From Phenylobacterium aquaticum (GTDB lineage Bacteria > Pseudomonadota > Alphaproteobacteria > Caulobacterales > Caulobacteraceae): a stretch of 48,922 nt of DNA. The position numbers and the translations under genes are program-made. Below are positions 1-8,118 of the stretch, piece after piece (the first letter of the stretch is position 1; the number at the start of each line of letters is the position of its first letter). The notes under the pieces are model-generated. The model was given only the letters and a program-made list of their open reading frames with translations. It had not been told where the DNA came from and made no database searches. The stretch covers positions 1 to 48,922 of the forward strand of contig NZ_CANCLE010000007.1 of NCBI RefSeq assembly GCF_947378715.1, in the 5' to 3' direction.

Positions 1-667
1 TCATCACCAGTTCGCGGCGGAAGGCGAAGCCCAGGGTCTGGTAGAGGGCGATGGCTCCGGTGTTGCTCGCATAGACATGCAGGATCGGCGTCTCGCCCCG
101 GGCGCGGACCCGGGCGGCGATGCGGCGCATGAGAGCGGCGGCGTAGCCCCGGCCGCGATGGTCGGGGTGGGTGCAGACGCCGCTGAGCTCAGCGTGGCCC
201 TGGGGCTGCATGCGCTCGCCGGCCATGGCGACCAGGCGGCCAGCGACCTTCACCCCGATGAAGGGGGAGAGTTCGTGGGTGCGCTCATAGAAGGGACCGG
301 GCTGGGTCAGGGTCGCCAGGGCCAGCATGTCGGGGGCGTCGGCGGGGGTGAGGGCCAGGACCTCGAAGGGCGCGGCCGGAACCGTGATCTCGCCCTCGGC
401 CGCCATCTGCCAGCACAGGGCCTCGGACACGACGCGGGTTCCCGGGACGGGCGGCGGGGCGGCGGGCTCGACCAGGGCGACATCGCCGTGGGCGCGGACC
501 AGGGCGCCGAGGTCGGCGAGGCTGGCGGGGGAGGTGTCCGGTATGGCGGCGAACAGGCCGATGGCCGGATCGAAGCGCAGGGCCTGACCCTGGCGCACGG
601 CGAGGGGAGCCTGGCGGCCGGTGAGGGCGGACCAGACCGGGCGATCGAGGGGATGTTCGGCGGACAT
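1..667 (-). CDS. GNAT-family N-acetyltransferase (3' end cut by window edge)
   Basis: The gene runs off the left edge: 222 codons from ATG at 667 are visible with no stop, ending RRELVM. The C-terminal third carries the GNAT acetyl-CoA signature: SGVCTHPDHRGRGYAAALMRR (motif A with the R-G-x-G-Y/A pyrophosphate loop), then NTGAIALYQTLGFAFRREL (motif B). This layout resembles FR47-like acetyltransferases with a variable N-terminal half that sets substrate choice. The substrate cannot be told. It is transcribed divergently from the thioesterase at 773. Only a few residues are probably missing, because GNAT domains usually end soon after this motif. Confidence 0.85.
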   Translation of the reverse strand, partial: MSAEHPLDRPVWSALTGRQAPLAVRQGQALRFDPAIGLFAAIPDTSPASLADLGALVRAHGDVALVEPAAPPPVPGTRVVSEALCWQMAAEGEITVPAAPFEVLALTPADAPDMLALATLTQPGPFYERTHELSPFIGVKVAGRLVAMAGERMQPQGHAELSGVCTHPDHRGRGYAAALMRRIAARVRARGETPILHVYASNTGAIALYQTLGFAFRRELVM

Positions 668-772
668 GGGCCAAGTCCTATCGCGACCCCAGATGGAGGC
701 AAAGTCCGGCGGGGCGGTCGACAGCAAGGTGGGGCGCCGCGATGATGCGCCCCTGACCGTTTCGGAGCCTGC

Positions 773-1585
773 ATGTCCCCGCACCCCCTCGACCTCGCCA
801 CCACCCTCGAACCCCTGGGCGAGGGTCGGTTCCGGGGGCGGACCCACCCGGCCTATTGGAACATGGCCGGGCCGTTCGGCGGGGCGACGGCGGCCTTGAT
901 GATGCAGGCGGTGCTGGCCCATCCTGAACGGCGCGGCCGGCCGGTGGCCCAGACGGTGAACTTCTGCGCGGCGGTGGCCAAGGGCGAGTTCGAGATCACC
1001 GTCGAACTGGTGCGCGACGGCCGCTCCACCCAGCACTGGAACGCCGTGATGCGCCAGGGCGAGGTGGTGGTGACCACGGCGAGTTTCGTGACCGGCGCCG
1101 AGCGTGACACCTGGGCCCATGCGCCGAAGAGCCCGCCCAAGGTTCCGCCAGCCGCCGAGGTCGCGCCGATCCCGACGGCGGGTCGCATGCCCTGGTTCGA
1201 CCGCTATGAGTTCCGGGTGATGAGCGGACGGACGGTGTTCGACCTGGACCCGCCAGGGGAGCTCGCGCCGGCCGACACCCTGGTCTGGATGCGCGACCTG
1301 CCGGAGCGGCCCCTGGACTATGTCGCGCTCTCGGCCCTGGCCGACACCTTCCTGGTCCGCATCCTGCTGGTGCGCGGCCATATGGCCCCGGTCGCGACCG
1401 TGTCCCTGACCACCTATTTCCTGGCAAATGAGGCGACCCTTGCGGCGCAAGGTTCGCGGCCCCTGCTGGGGCTCGCCGACGCCCGCGCCTTCCGCCACGG
1501 CTTCGCCGACCAGTCCGCCGAACTGTGGGGCGACGACGGGGTGCTGCTGGCCGTGAGCCACCAGGTGACCTGGTTCAAGGAATAG
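773..1585 (+). CDS. Acyl-CoA thioesterase-like protein (TesB / double hotdog type)
   Basis: A 270-residue protein of the length expected for double-hotdog thioesterases, which hydrolyse acyl-CoA to free fatty acid and CoA. The N-terminal half has the family look: HPAYWNMAGPFGGATAALMM (about 25-45), then QTVNFCAAVAKGEFEITVEL and WNAVMRQGEVVVTTASF, matching the helix and sheet strands of the first hotdog fold. The second fold (about 150-268) ends in DGVLLAVSHQVTWFKE, like the '...LAS..Q...' C-terminus of TesB relatives. The acyl specificity is unknown. It stands alone, convergent with the permease gene, with 3 bases between their ends. Confidence 0.75.
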   Translation: MSPHPLDLATTLEPLGEGRFRGRTHPAYWNMAGPFGGATAALMMQAVLAHPERRGRPVAQTVNFCAAVAKGEFEITVELVRDGRSTQHWNAVMRQGEVVVTTASFVTGAERDTWAHAPKSPPKVPPAAEVAPIPTAGRMPWFDRYEFRVMSGRTVFDLDPPGELAPADTLVWMRDLPERPLDYVALSALADTFLVRILLVRGHMAPVATVSLTTYFLANEATLAAQGSRPLLGLADARAFRHGFADQSAELWGDDGVLLAVSHQVTWFKE

Positions 1586-1588
1586 GCC

Positions 1589-2569
1589 TCACCGCATCAG
1601 ATGCTCGGCCGCCATGCGGTACAGCGGGATGCCGAGGATCAGGTTGAAGGGGAAGACTACGCCCAGCGCCAGGCCGAGATAGACCCCGGGTTGGGCCTCG
1701 GGCAAGGCCAGGCGCATGGCGGCGGGGGCCGCGATGTACGAGGCCGAGGCGGCGAGCAGGGCGACCAGGGTCGCGTCACCCACCGATAGGCCGCCGAGCC
1801 TGGCCAGCGCCAGGCCCGCCGCCGCGCCGACCAGGGGCAGGACGAGGCTGAGCGCCAACAGTCGCGGCGGCAGGCGGGCGGCGTGGTTGAGGCTCTGGGC
1901 GGCGGTGATGCCCATCTCCAGCAGGAACAGGCACAGCACGCCCTGGAACAGGGGGTTCACGAACAGGTCGAGCTTGGCCAGGCCGCGCTCGCCCGTGGCC
2001 AGGCCGATGGCGAAGCTGCCGGCCAGGACCAGGGCCGGGCCGCCCAGGAAGACCTCACGCAGCACATCGCCGCCGCGATGGACGCCGTCCCGGCTGCGGG
2101 CCAGCAGCAGGCCAGTCAGGATGGCGGGCGCCTCCATCAGGGCCAGGACCGCCGCCATATAGCCGCCGAACGGGACGCCCTGGGCCTTCAGGAAGTCCGA
2201 ACCGGTGGCGAAGGTCACCACGGAGACCGAGCCGAAGGCCGCCGCCGTGGCGGCCGCGGTCTTGCGGTCGAGGCCGCCCAGGGTGCGGAACAGGGGGAAG
2301 GTCAGGAGCGGCATGAGCAGGCTGAGCGCGAATCCGGCCAGGCCCGCATGCAGGAAGCCTGTATGGAAGCCAGCCTTGGCGGCCTCGACCCCGCCCTTGA
2401 AGCCGATGCACAGCATCAGATAGAGCGCGAAGGTCTTTACCGCGCCGGGCGGCAGGGCGAGGTCGGACTTGGCGAAGCCGGCCCCCATGCCGAGGACGAA
2501 GAACAGGACGGCCGGCGCAATGAGGTTCTGAAGCCCCAGATGCGCAGCGGCGGTGATGGTGTCGAACAT
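1589..2569 (-). CDS. SbtA-type sodium-dependent bicarbonate permease family protein
   Basis: A 326-residue, very hydrophobic protein with about ten predicted membrane segments in two similar halves. Segment content (LIAPAVLFFVLGMGAGF, FALYLMLCIGFKGG, AAAFGSVSVVTFATG, PFGGYMAAVLALMEAPAI, and a C-terminal PLVGAAAGLALARLGG region) fits the SbtA/DUF897 family. Cyanobacterial members import bicarbonate with sodium; in heterotrophic proteobacteria the substrate is less certain. The GSVS..TFATG motif is the family's core. It is divergent from a LysR regulator with a LysR-type box in the gap, so that regulator probably controls it. Confidence 0.8.
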   Translation of the reverse strand: MFDTITAAAHLGLQNLIAPAVLFFVLGMGAGFAKSDLALPPGAVKTFALYLMLCIGFKGGVEAAKAGFHTGFLHAGLAGFALSLLMPLLTFPLFRTLGGLDRKTAAATAAAFGSVSVVTFATGSDFLKAQGVPFGGYMAAVLALMEAPAILTGLLLARSRDGVHRGGDVLREVFLGGPALVLAGSFAIGLATGERGLAKLDLFVNPLFQGVLCLFLLEMGITAAQSLNHAARLPPRLLALSLVLPLVGAAAGLALARLGGLSVGDATLVALLAASASYIAAPAAMRLALPEAQPGVYLGLALGVVFPFNLILGIPLYRMAAEHLMR

Positions 2570-2664
2570 GCGAGCCCCCGGTGTGCGGCGGCCCCCTTGG
2601 CCGCTCGGCGGGGCGGCTCATAGGGGGCGGGGGACGATGAGGCGCGTTGAAAGCTGTCATCTTC

Positions 2665-2685
2665 ATCATTAGAGAATGAAATGAT
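2665..2685. promoter_or_regulatory. LysR-type operator (T-N11-A box) in the permease/LysR gap
   Basis: ATCAT at 2665-2669 and ATGAT at 2681-2685 form a perfect inverted repeat separated by 11 bases, the classic T-N11-A spacing bound by LysR-family proteins. A nested repeat, TCATT-N4-AATGA, shares the site. It ends 10 bases before the LysR start codon and lies about 95 bases upstream of the permease start, as expected for autoregulation plus divergent control. Confidence 0.55.
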
Positions 2686-2695
2686 GGAGTGGTGA

Positions 2696-3580
2696 ATGGA
2701 TCGGATCGTCAATCTTGAGCTCGACCTGGTGCGGGCCTTCGTGACCGTCGCCGAGGCGCGGAGTTTCACCCGGGCCGGCGCGCGGCTGGGGCGGACCCAG
2801 TCGGCGATCAGCCTGCAGATGCGCCGTCTGGAGGATCGGCTGGGCGCGCAACTCCTGTCGCGGGACCCGCGCCATGTGGTGCTGACCTCGGCGGGCGAGG
2901 CGTTCCTGCCCCAGGCGCGGCGGTTGCTGCGGGTCAATGACGAGATCGTCGCCGATCTGCGCGGCGACGACCTGGAGGGCGAGGTGCGGCTGGGGGCGCC
3001 GGAGGACTTCGCCACGGTCCACCTGCCGGAGATCCTGGGCCAGTTCTCCCGCGCCCACCCGAAAGTGGCGCTGGCGGTGACCTGCGACCTGACGCTCAAC
3101 CTGCTGGATCGGTTGCGCGAGGGGGCCTTGGACCTGGCCCTGGTCAAGCGCGAGCCCCTGGGGCCGGACCTGGGGGTGCGGGTCTGGCGCGAGCCCCTGG
3201 TCTGGGTGGCGGCCGACGCGGCGGTGCTCAAGCCGGGGGAGCCTGCGCCCCTGGTGGTGGCGCCGGCGCCTTGCGTCTACCGCAAGCGGGCGGTGGCGGC
3301 CCTGGAGGCGCGCGGCCGGACCTGGCGGGCCGCCTATACCAGCCCCTCCCTGGCCGGGCAGCATGCGGCGCTCAGGGCAGGATTGGGCCTGACCGTGCTG
3401 CCGCGCGACATGGTCCCACCGGACCTCAAGGTGCTGGGCGCCGCAGAGGACCTGCCCTGGCTGGAGGACGCCGAGATCGCGCTGCTGAAGCCGCGTGCGG
3501 CGATCCCGACGGCGGCCGACCGCCTGGCGGAATTCGTGCTGAGCTCCCTGGATCGCAAGCAGGCGATGGGGCCGGCATGA
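2696..3580 (+). CDS. LysR-family transcriptional regulator
   Basis: A 294-residue protein with the standard LysR layout. Residues about 5-62 form the winged helix-turn-helix (LDLVRAFVTVAEARSFTRAG, then LGRTQSAISLQMRRLEDRLG and LTSAGEAFLPQAR). Residues about 90-285 form the two-lobed effector-binding domain, beginning GEVRLGAPEDFATVHLPEIL. A GGAGTGG ribosome-binding site precedes the ATG. The divergent neighbour is the SbtA-type permease, the likely target. The effector is unknown; LysR proteins of carbon-concentrating systems sense metabolites, but nothing here proves that link. Confidence 0.9.
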   Translation: MDRIVNLELDLVRAFVTVAEARSFTRAGARLGRTQSAISLQMRRLEDRLGAQLLSRDPRHVVLTSAGEAFLPQARRLLRVNDEIVADLRGDDLEGEVRLGAPEDFATVHLPEILGQFSRAHPKVALAVTCDLTLNLLDRLREGALDLALVKREPLGPDLGVRVWREPLVWVAADAAVLKPGEPAPLVVAPAPCVYRKRAVAALEARGRTWRAAYTSPSLAGQHAALRAGLGLTVLPRDMVPPDLKVLGAAEDLPWLEDAEIALLKPRAAIPTAADRLAEFVLSSLDRKQAMGPA

Positions 3581-3595
3581 TCTCCCTGGGGCCGA

Positions 3596-5128
3596 CTAGG
3601 GCTTGGGCGCGAGCGGACTGCCCGGCGTCCAGGATGGGCGGGCTTCGGCGTCGGCGACGGCGGCGGTCAGCTTGTAGAAGAAGCTGTTGAAACGGGTGGC
3701 GGCGTCGAAGTCCATCGGCTGGGTCAGGTCGTCCTGGGGGCGGTGGTAGCGGACGCGGTACCATTCGCGATAGCGGGCCTCGGCCTCGGTCCCCGGATCG
3801 AACCCGAAGATGAAGCCGATGGCCGGCACGCCTATGCCCATGAACGGCCAGTGGTCGGCGCGGCCGAGCAGGCCGCGTTCCGGCTCGTGGTCGGGGCGGA
3901 TCTCGATGCCCATCGACCCGGCGACCTGGCGGGCGGTCGCGCCCAGGCTGGTGTCGTCGACGGCGAGCGCCGTGAGGATCTTCAGGGGAAACAGCGGGCG
4001 CAGCTGATCCAGATTGAGGTCGGCGACCAGGCTGTCGGCCGGCACGGTCGGATGCTTCACGTACCAGTTGGCGCCGAGCAGGCCCTTTTCCTCGCCGGTG
4101 AAGGCGGCGAAGACGACGCTGCGCCGATAGCCATGGCCATGCCGGCGCTCGGCCAGGCGGACCAGCAGGGCGACATAGGCCGCGTCGTCGAGGGCGCCGT
4201 TATAGAGCCTGTCGCCGCCGACCGGCTCGCCGAAGCCGTAGCCGTCGAGGTGGGCGCTGAGCACCAGGTTCTGGCGGGCGAGGGCGGGATCGGTCCCCGG
4301 CAGGACGCCGAGCACGTTCTTCGAAGTGTAGTCGCGGCGCGCCAAAGTCAGGCTCAGCTTCAGGCGCGAAGGGATGTCGAACGCGGGCAGCGGCTGCTTG
4401 TCGCCGCCGGCCTTGAGGATCGCGGCGGCGGACTGGCCGGAGCCGGCGATCATGGCCTCGAAGCCGTCGGGGCTGAGGGTCATGGCCGGGATGGCCGGGG
4501 CGGGCTTGGCGTCGGCGAAGGCGATGGCGCGGGCGTAGGCCGCCGGCCAGCGATAGGGCTCGATCGTGAAGCCGGGATCATCGACCTGGACCACGCCGAC
4601 CGCGCCGGCGGCCTGGGCGGCGGCGATCCGCTGGGCCGCCGTGGTCAGGCCCTTGCGCCGGGTGTTGAAGCAGACGGCGATCTTGCCGGCCATGTCGGTC
4701 AGGTCGGCGGGCGCGCAATAGCCGCGGAAGGCCAGGGGCGCCTCCAGGCCGGCCGGGCTGTCCTCGGTCGGGCGGATGGAGATCTGATGCAGGAAGACGA
4801 GCGGCGCCTGGCCGCCGTCAGGCCGGACCAGGGCGAAGCTGGCTGACGTCACCGCCACCTCGTGCAGCGGGACCTCCTGGAACCAGGTTCCGTGCTCGCC
4901 GGCCGGCTTGAGGCCGGCCTTGGCGAAGCGGTCGGCGACCAGGTGGGCGGCGCGGTCATAGGCCGGCGAGGCCACATCTCGGCCTTCCATGTCGTCTCCG
5001 GACAGGGCCTCGCTCGCATGCCACCAGGCCCGGGTGTCGGCGTCCTTGATCTCGGCGTCGCGGGGATGGGGGGCGGCCAGGGCCGAGGTGGCGAAGAGGG
5101 CGGCGGCGAGGACGAGGGCGATACGCAT
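3596..5128 (-). CDS. Exported M28-family zinc aminopeptidase with PA-like insert
   Basis: 510 residues from the ATG at 5128; the frame stays open upstream, but this ATG starts a clear signal peptide (MRIALVLAAALFATSALA). A PA-like domain sits at about 120-235. The catalytic M28 domain starts near 270 with SKNVLGVLPGTD. All expected zinc and catalytic residues are visible: H293 with D295 (SAHLDGYGF), D314 (GALDDAAY), E346-E347 (FTGEEKGLLG), D374 (LNLDQL) and H426 (RADHWPFMGIG). It probably trims peptides in the periplasm or outside the cell. It follows the methylase gene on the same strand with a 44-base gap. Confidence 0.88.
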   Translation of the reverse strand: MRIALVLAAALFATSALAAPHPRDAEIKDADTRAWWHASEALSGDDMEGRDVASPAYDRAAHLVADRFAKAGLKPAGEHGTWFQEVPLHEVAVTSASFALVRPDGGQAPLVFLHQISIRPTEDSPAGLEAPLAFRGYCAPADLTDMAGKIAVCFNTRRKGLTTAAQRIAAAQAAGAVGVVQVDDPGFTIEPYRWPAAYARAIAFADAKPAPAIPAMTLSPDGFEAMIAGSGQSAAAILKAGGDKQPLPAFDIPSRLKLSLTLARRDYTSKNVLGVLPGTDPALARQNLVLSAHLDGYGFGEPVGGDRLYNGALDDAAYVALLVRLAERRHGHGYRRSVVFAAFTGEEKGLLGANWYVKHPTVPADSLVADLNLDQLRPLFPLKILTALAVDDTSLGATARQVAGSMGIEIRPDHEPERGLLGRADHWPFMGIGVPAIGFIFGFDPGTEAEARYREWYRVRYHRPQDDLTQPMDFDAATRFNSFFYKLTAAVADAEARPSWTPGSPLAPKP

Positions 5129-5172
5129 GGGAACTCCGGGCGGGACGCCTGGGACCTTAGCCGATCGCGCGC

Positions 5173-5952
5173 CTATGCCCAGCCGAGGGCGGCCTGACCG
5201 CGCAGGATCGCCTCGGCTTCCGGCGTGTGCTTGGCGCCCTCGTCCGGATGCAGCACCAGGGCGGGCAGGATCTGTAGCGGCGCCTTGCCGGTCTTGATGG
5301 CCCGGACCAGGACTCGCTTGGCCGGGGCGTCGGCGCGGGGGTGGATCGGGCGGATCTGGAACCCGCCGCACTTGGGCGCCAGCAGGGCCAGGATGTCGGC
5401 CAGCCGATCGGCACGGTGGATCAGGGTGATGGTCCCGCCCTCGCGCACGGCCTTGGTCAGGAAGCCGGCCCAGGCCGCCAGCCCGCCCTCGGCGATCCAG
5501 GCCTCGGTCTTGGCCGGATGCGGCGCGCGCAGGGCGCCGGGGTCGTCGAAGAAGGGCGGATTGGCGAAGGCGGCGTCGAAGGGCTTCAGCCCCAGGCGCG
5601 AGAAGGGCTGGCCGATGTCGGCCTCGAGAATCTCCACCCGGCCGGCCAGGCCATTGGCCGCGACATTGGCCCGGGCCAGGGCGGCGGCGGCGGGATCACG
5701 CTCCACCCCGGTGAAGCCTGCGTCAGGGCGCCGCACCGCCGCCGCCAGCAGGGCCGCGCCGGGACCACAGCCGGCCTCCAGCACCCGCGCGCCCTGAGCG
5801 GCGTCGCAGGCGGCGGCCAGCAGGGCCGCGTCCAGGCCGGCGCGATAGCCCTTGGCCGACTGGCGCAGTAGGATTGCGCCGTCCAGCAGGCGATCCTCCG
5901 TGGTGTCGGGAGCGGGTTCGGACGGGGCGGAAGCGGGCGGGATGTCGCGCAT
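5173..5952 (-). CDS. TrmN6/YfiC-like class I SAM-dependent methyltransferase
   Basis: 259 residues. Motif I (VLEAGCGPGAALLA, about 57-70) binds S-adenosylmethionine, the acidic residue of GVERD ends strand 2, and NPPF at 131-134 is the signature of N6-adenine and related amino-methyltransferases. In E. coli, YfiC/TrmN6 methylates A37 of tRNA-Val, and that is the best family guess. The opening LLDGAILLRQSAKGYRAGLD also matches the 'G..l.Qp..GyRfg.Da' start of this family. The exact target RNA is inferred only. It is divergent from the polyprenyl synthase gene. Confidence 0.75.
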   Translation of the reverse strand: MRDIPPASAPSEPAPDTTEDRLLDGAILLRQSAKGYRAGLDAALLAAACDAAQGARVLEAGCGPGAALLAAAVRRPDAGFTGVERDPAAAALARANVAANGLAGRVEILEADIGQPFSRLGLKPFDAAFANPPFFDDPGALRAPHPAKTEAWIAEGGLAAWAGFLTKAVREGGTITLIHRADRLADILALLAPKCGGFQIRPIHPRADAPAKRVLVRAIKTGKAPLQILPALVLHPDEGAKHTPEAEAILRGQAALGWA

Positions 5953-6060
5953 GGAAACGGTGGGGAACCCGATGGGGGGCGGCGCGCGGCTTGTGCTCGC
6001 CTTGACCGTGCCTTATCGCGTTCCCATTGTGCTTTCGCAAACGGGACTCCCCCAGGTCCC

Positions 6061-7095
6061 ATGCCCATGACTGGAGATTTCGTGGACGCAGCCAGCGCCG
6101 CGGTCGTCGCCAAGCCCGCCTCGGTGGATAGGCTCCTCGAGCTTGCGCGCCCGGACATGGCCGGCGTCGACGCCCTGATCCGCGATCGCATGCAGAGTCC
6201 GGTGGCGGTGATCCCGGCGCTCGCCGAGCATCTGATCGGCGGTTCGGCCAAGCGGTTGCGGCCGCTGCTGACCATCGCCGCCGCGCGCCTGGCCGGGGCC
6301 CGCGACGACGCCTGCCTGAAGCTGGCGGCCTCGGTTGAGTTCATCCACACCGCCACCCTGCTGCACGACGATGTGGTGGATTCCTCGGAGCTGCGTCGCG
6401 GCAAGGTCGCCGCGCACCTGATCTGGGGCGCGCCGGCCAGCGTGCTGGTGGGCGATTTCCTGTTCGCGCGGTCGTTCGAGCTGATGGTCGAGGCCGGCTC
6501 CATCCAGGCGCTGGAAATCCTGGCCCGGGCAAGCCGTGTGATCGCCGAGGGCGAGGTGCTGCAATTGACCCGCAGCCACGACCTCAACCTGCCGCAGGAC
6601 ACCTATCTGGACATCATTCGCGCCAAGACCGCCGAGCTGTTCGCGGCGGCGGCCGAGGCCGGGGCGGTGTCGGCCGGCGCCAGCGCCGAGCAGTGCCGCA
6701 ACCTGCGTCGGTTCGGCCAGAACCTGGGCCTGGCCTTCCAGCTGGTGGACGACGCGCTGGACTATTCCGGCGACGCCGGGACGCTGGGCAAGAATTCCGG
6801 CGACGACTTCCGCGAAGGCAAGGCGACCCTGCCGCTGCTGCTGGCCATCGCCCGCACGGGGCCGGCCGAGAAGGCCTTCTGGGACCGGGCCGTGGCGCGG
6901 CGCGAGCAGGAGGACGGCGACTTCGAACGGGCTCGCCGGCTGATCGCCGAGACCGGCGCCGAGGCCGCGACCCTGGAGCTGGCCGCCCACTATGCCGACG
7001 ACGCCAAGGCGGCGCTTGGCGAATTCGCGGCGTCCAACAGCTGGCGCCCGGCCATGGAAGACCTGGCCGACTTCGCCGTTCAGCGGAAGATGTAG
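6061..7095 (+). CDS. Trans-polyprenyl diphosphate synthase (octaprenyl-type)
   Basis: 344 residues. Both aspartate-rich motifs that bind Mg-diphosphate are intact: DDVVD at 103-107 in LLHDDVVDSSELRRG, and DDALD at 230-234 in FQLVDDALDYSG. The GSAKRLRPLL segment near 61 binds IPP. The enzyme makes the long isoprenoid tail of ubiquinone; chain length cannot be read reliably, so IspB is the likely but unproven name. A second ATG two codons in (6067) is better spaced from the weak upstream AGG and could be the true start. Confidence 0.85.
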   Translation: MPMTGDFVDAASAAVVAKPASVDRLLELARPDMAGVDALIRDRMQSPVAVIPALAEHLIGGSAKRLRPLLTIAAARLAGARDDACLKLAASVEFIHTATLLHDDVVDSSELRRGKVAAHLIWGAPASVLVGDFLFARSFELMVEAGSIQALEILARASRVIAEGEVLQLTRSHDLNLPQDTYLDIIRAKTAELFAAAAEAGAVSAGASAEQCRNLRRFGQNLGLAFQLVDDALDYSGDAGTLGKNSGDDFREGKATLPLLLAIARTGPAEKAFWDRAVARREQEDGDFERARRLIAETGAEAATLELAAHYADDAKAALGEFAASNSWRPAMEDLADFAVQRKM

Positions 7096-7098
7096 CGC

Positions 7099-7408
7099 TC
7101 AGAAGCCGGTGAACAGGCGGTCCAGGGCGCGGCGGATCTCGTCTTCGTAGGCGGCGAGGGAGGCGATCGCGGGGCCATAGCCCGCCTTTGGCACGCCTGC
7201 GGATTCGGCGAGGGCGAGCAGTAGCGACTCGCTTCGGAACTCAATCGCCAGGTCGACGGAGGTCAGTGCCCTCTGACCGTCGCGAACCAGCGGGGTGAGA
7301 AAAGATCGTCTCGATCGGCTCCAGATGGTGGGACTGAAGGACCATCAAGTACGGGCTGTGCTGTCGCGTCGCTCGGTTCGGATTCTCAAGAACGTCGAAC
7401 TGCCGCAC
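7099..7408 (-). pseudogene. CcdB-type toxin gene inactivated by a +1 frameshift
   Basis: Reading from GTG at 7408, directly after the CcdA stop, gives VRQFDVLENPNRATRQHSPY and then VLQSHHLEPIETIF, the start of a CcdB fold. At the run of four A on the plus strand (7300-7303) the frame breaks and soon stops. One frame over, the rest is intact: LTPLVRDGQRALTSVDLAIE and onward to LDRLFTGF with a stop at 7099. The span is 310 bases, i.e. 103 codons plus one base, so removing one base restores a 102-residue protein, the usual CcdB length (about 101). CcdB poisons DNA gyrase; this copy should be dead unless slippage occurs or the base is a sequencing error. Confidence 0.78.
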
Positions 7409-7660
7409 CTACCAGGTCCGCAAACCGGTGCTGAAGACGCCTCGCTCGCGGATGCGTCGGTTGTAGTCGGCGATGGCCTCGGCGTTTTCTTCCGCCCACT
7501 TCGCAGCCCTGGCGTCAGCCGCCGCAGCTGCCGCGGCTGGGCCTGAAGCGGCCAGCAGAGCTTCACGCAGCGCACGTTCAACGACGCGTTCAGTCAGCAC
7601 GCCGGCGGCCTCGGCTTGAGCGAGGAGATCGGCGTCGATCTTGAGTTCGGTCTTGCCCAT
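7409..7660 (-). CDS. CcdA-type antitoxin
   Basis: 83 residues starting MGKTELKIDADLLAQAEAAG. The N-terminal strand and helix fit the ribbon-helix-helix DNA-binding fold, and the C-terminal tail AKWAEENAEAIADYNRRIRE matches the CcdA tail that wraps CcdB ('W...N..ai..yN..ie..G'). An alanine-rich linker (about 39-52) lies between. Its stop codon abuts the GTG of the broken ccdB, so the pair was one operon. It appears intact although its toxin is frameshifted. Confidence 0.82.
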   Translation of the reverse strand: MGKTELKIDADLLAQAEAAGVLTERVVERALREALLAASGPAAAAAAADARAAKWAEENAEAIADYNRRIRERGVFSTGLRTW

Positions 7661-7692
7661 GGGCCGAAGATAATCCGGTTCCGTGCGTCCGG

Positions 7693-8118
7693 CTAGCGGC
7701 GCAGCTGGTGCGACCAGGGGCGGTTCGCGACGGAGGTGAAGCCCTGGGCCTCCCAGAACGCCGCCGCCGCGTCGCCGCCGGCGTGGACGGTGATCAGGGC
7801 GGTCTGGCCGAAGGCTTCCTGGATCAGGGCGGTGGCGATCGCGCGGCCGACGCCGTCGCGGCGATGGGCGGGGCCGACATAGAGCCGGCGCATCCGCAGG
7901 GCGGGTTCTTCCGACGGTTCCGGTTCGACGGTCAGGCCGCCGATCCCGGCGAGGCCGCCGCCAGCCAGGGCGGCCAGCAGGGCGACGAAGCGCGGTTCAC
8001 CGGCCGCCCACTCGGCGGCCAGGCGGTCCATGTGCCGGTGACCCTCGGCGGCGGCCTCGGCGCGAAGACGCTCGAAGCCTTCAGGGAGGCCGTCCTCGAT
8101 CCGGACGAGCTGGATCAT
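7693..8118 (-). CDS. GNAT-family N-acetyltransferase
   Basis: 141 residues, a single compact GNAT domain. MRRLYVGPAHRRDGVGRAIA (about 75-95) is motif A with the acetyl-CoA loop, and AFWEAQGFTSV near the end is motif B. The substrate is unknown. Its ATG overlaps the fumC stop (TGATG at 8116-8120), so the two are translated from one message. The functional link to fumarase is not obvious; co-transcription may be only positional. Confidence 0.8.
   Translation of the reverse strand: MIQLVRIEDGLPEGFERLRAEAAAEGHRHMDRLAAEWAAGEPRFVALLAALAGGGLAGIGGLTVEPEPSEEPALRMRRLYVGPAHRRDGVGRAIATALIQEAFGQTALITVHAGGDAAAAFWEAQGFTSVANRPWSHQLRR

Noticed and set aside
3596..5371. Longer M28 peptidase starting near 5371
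   Set aside because: The extra 81 residues are Pro/Arg-rich, overlap the methylase gene and precede a clean signal peptide at 5128.
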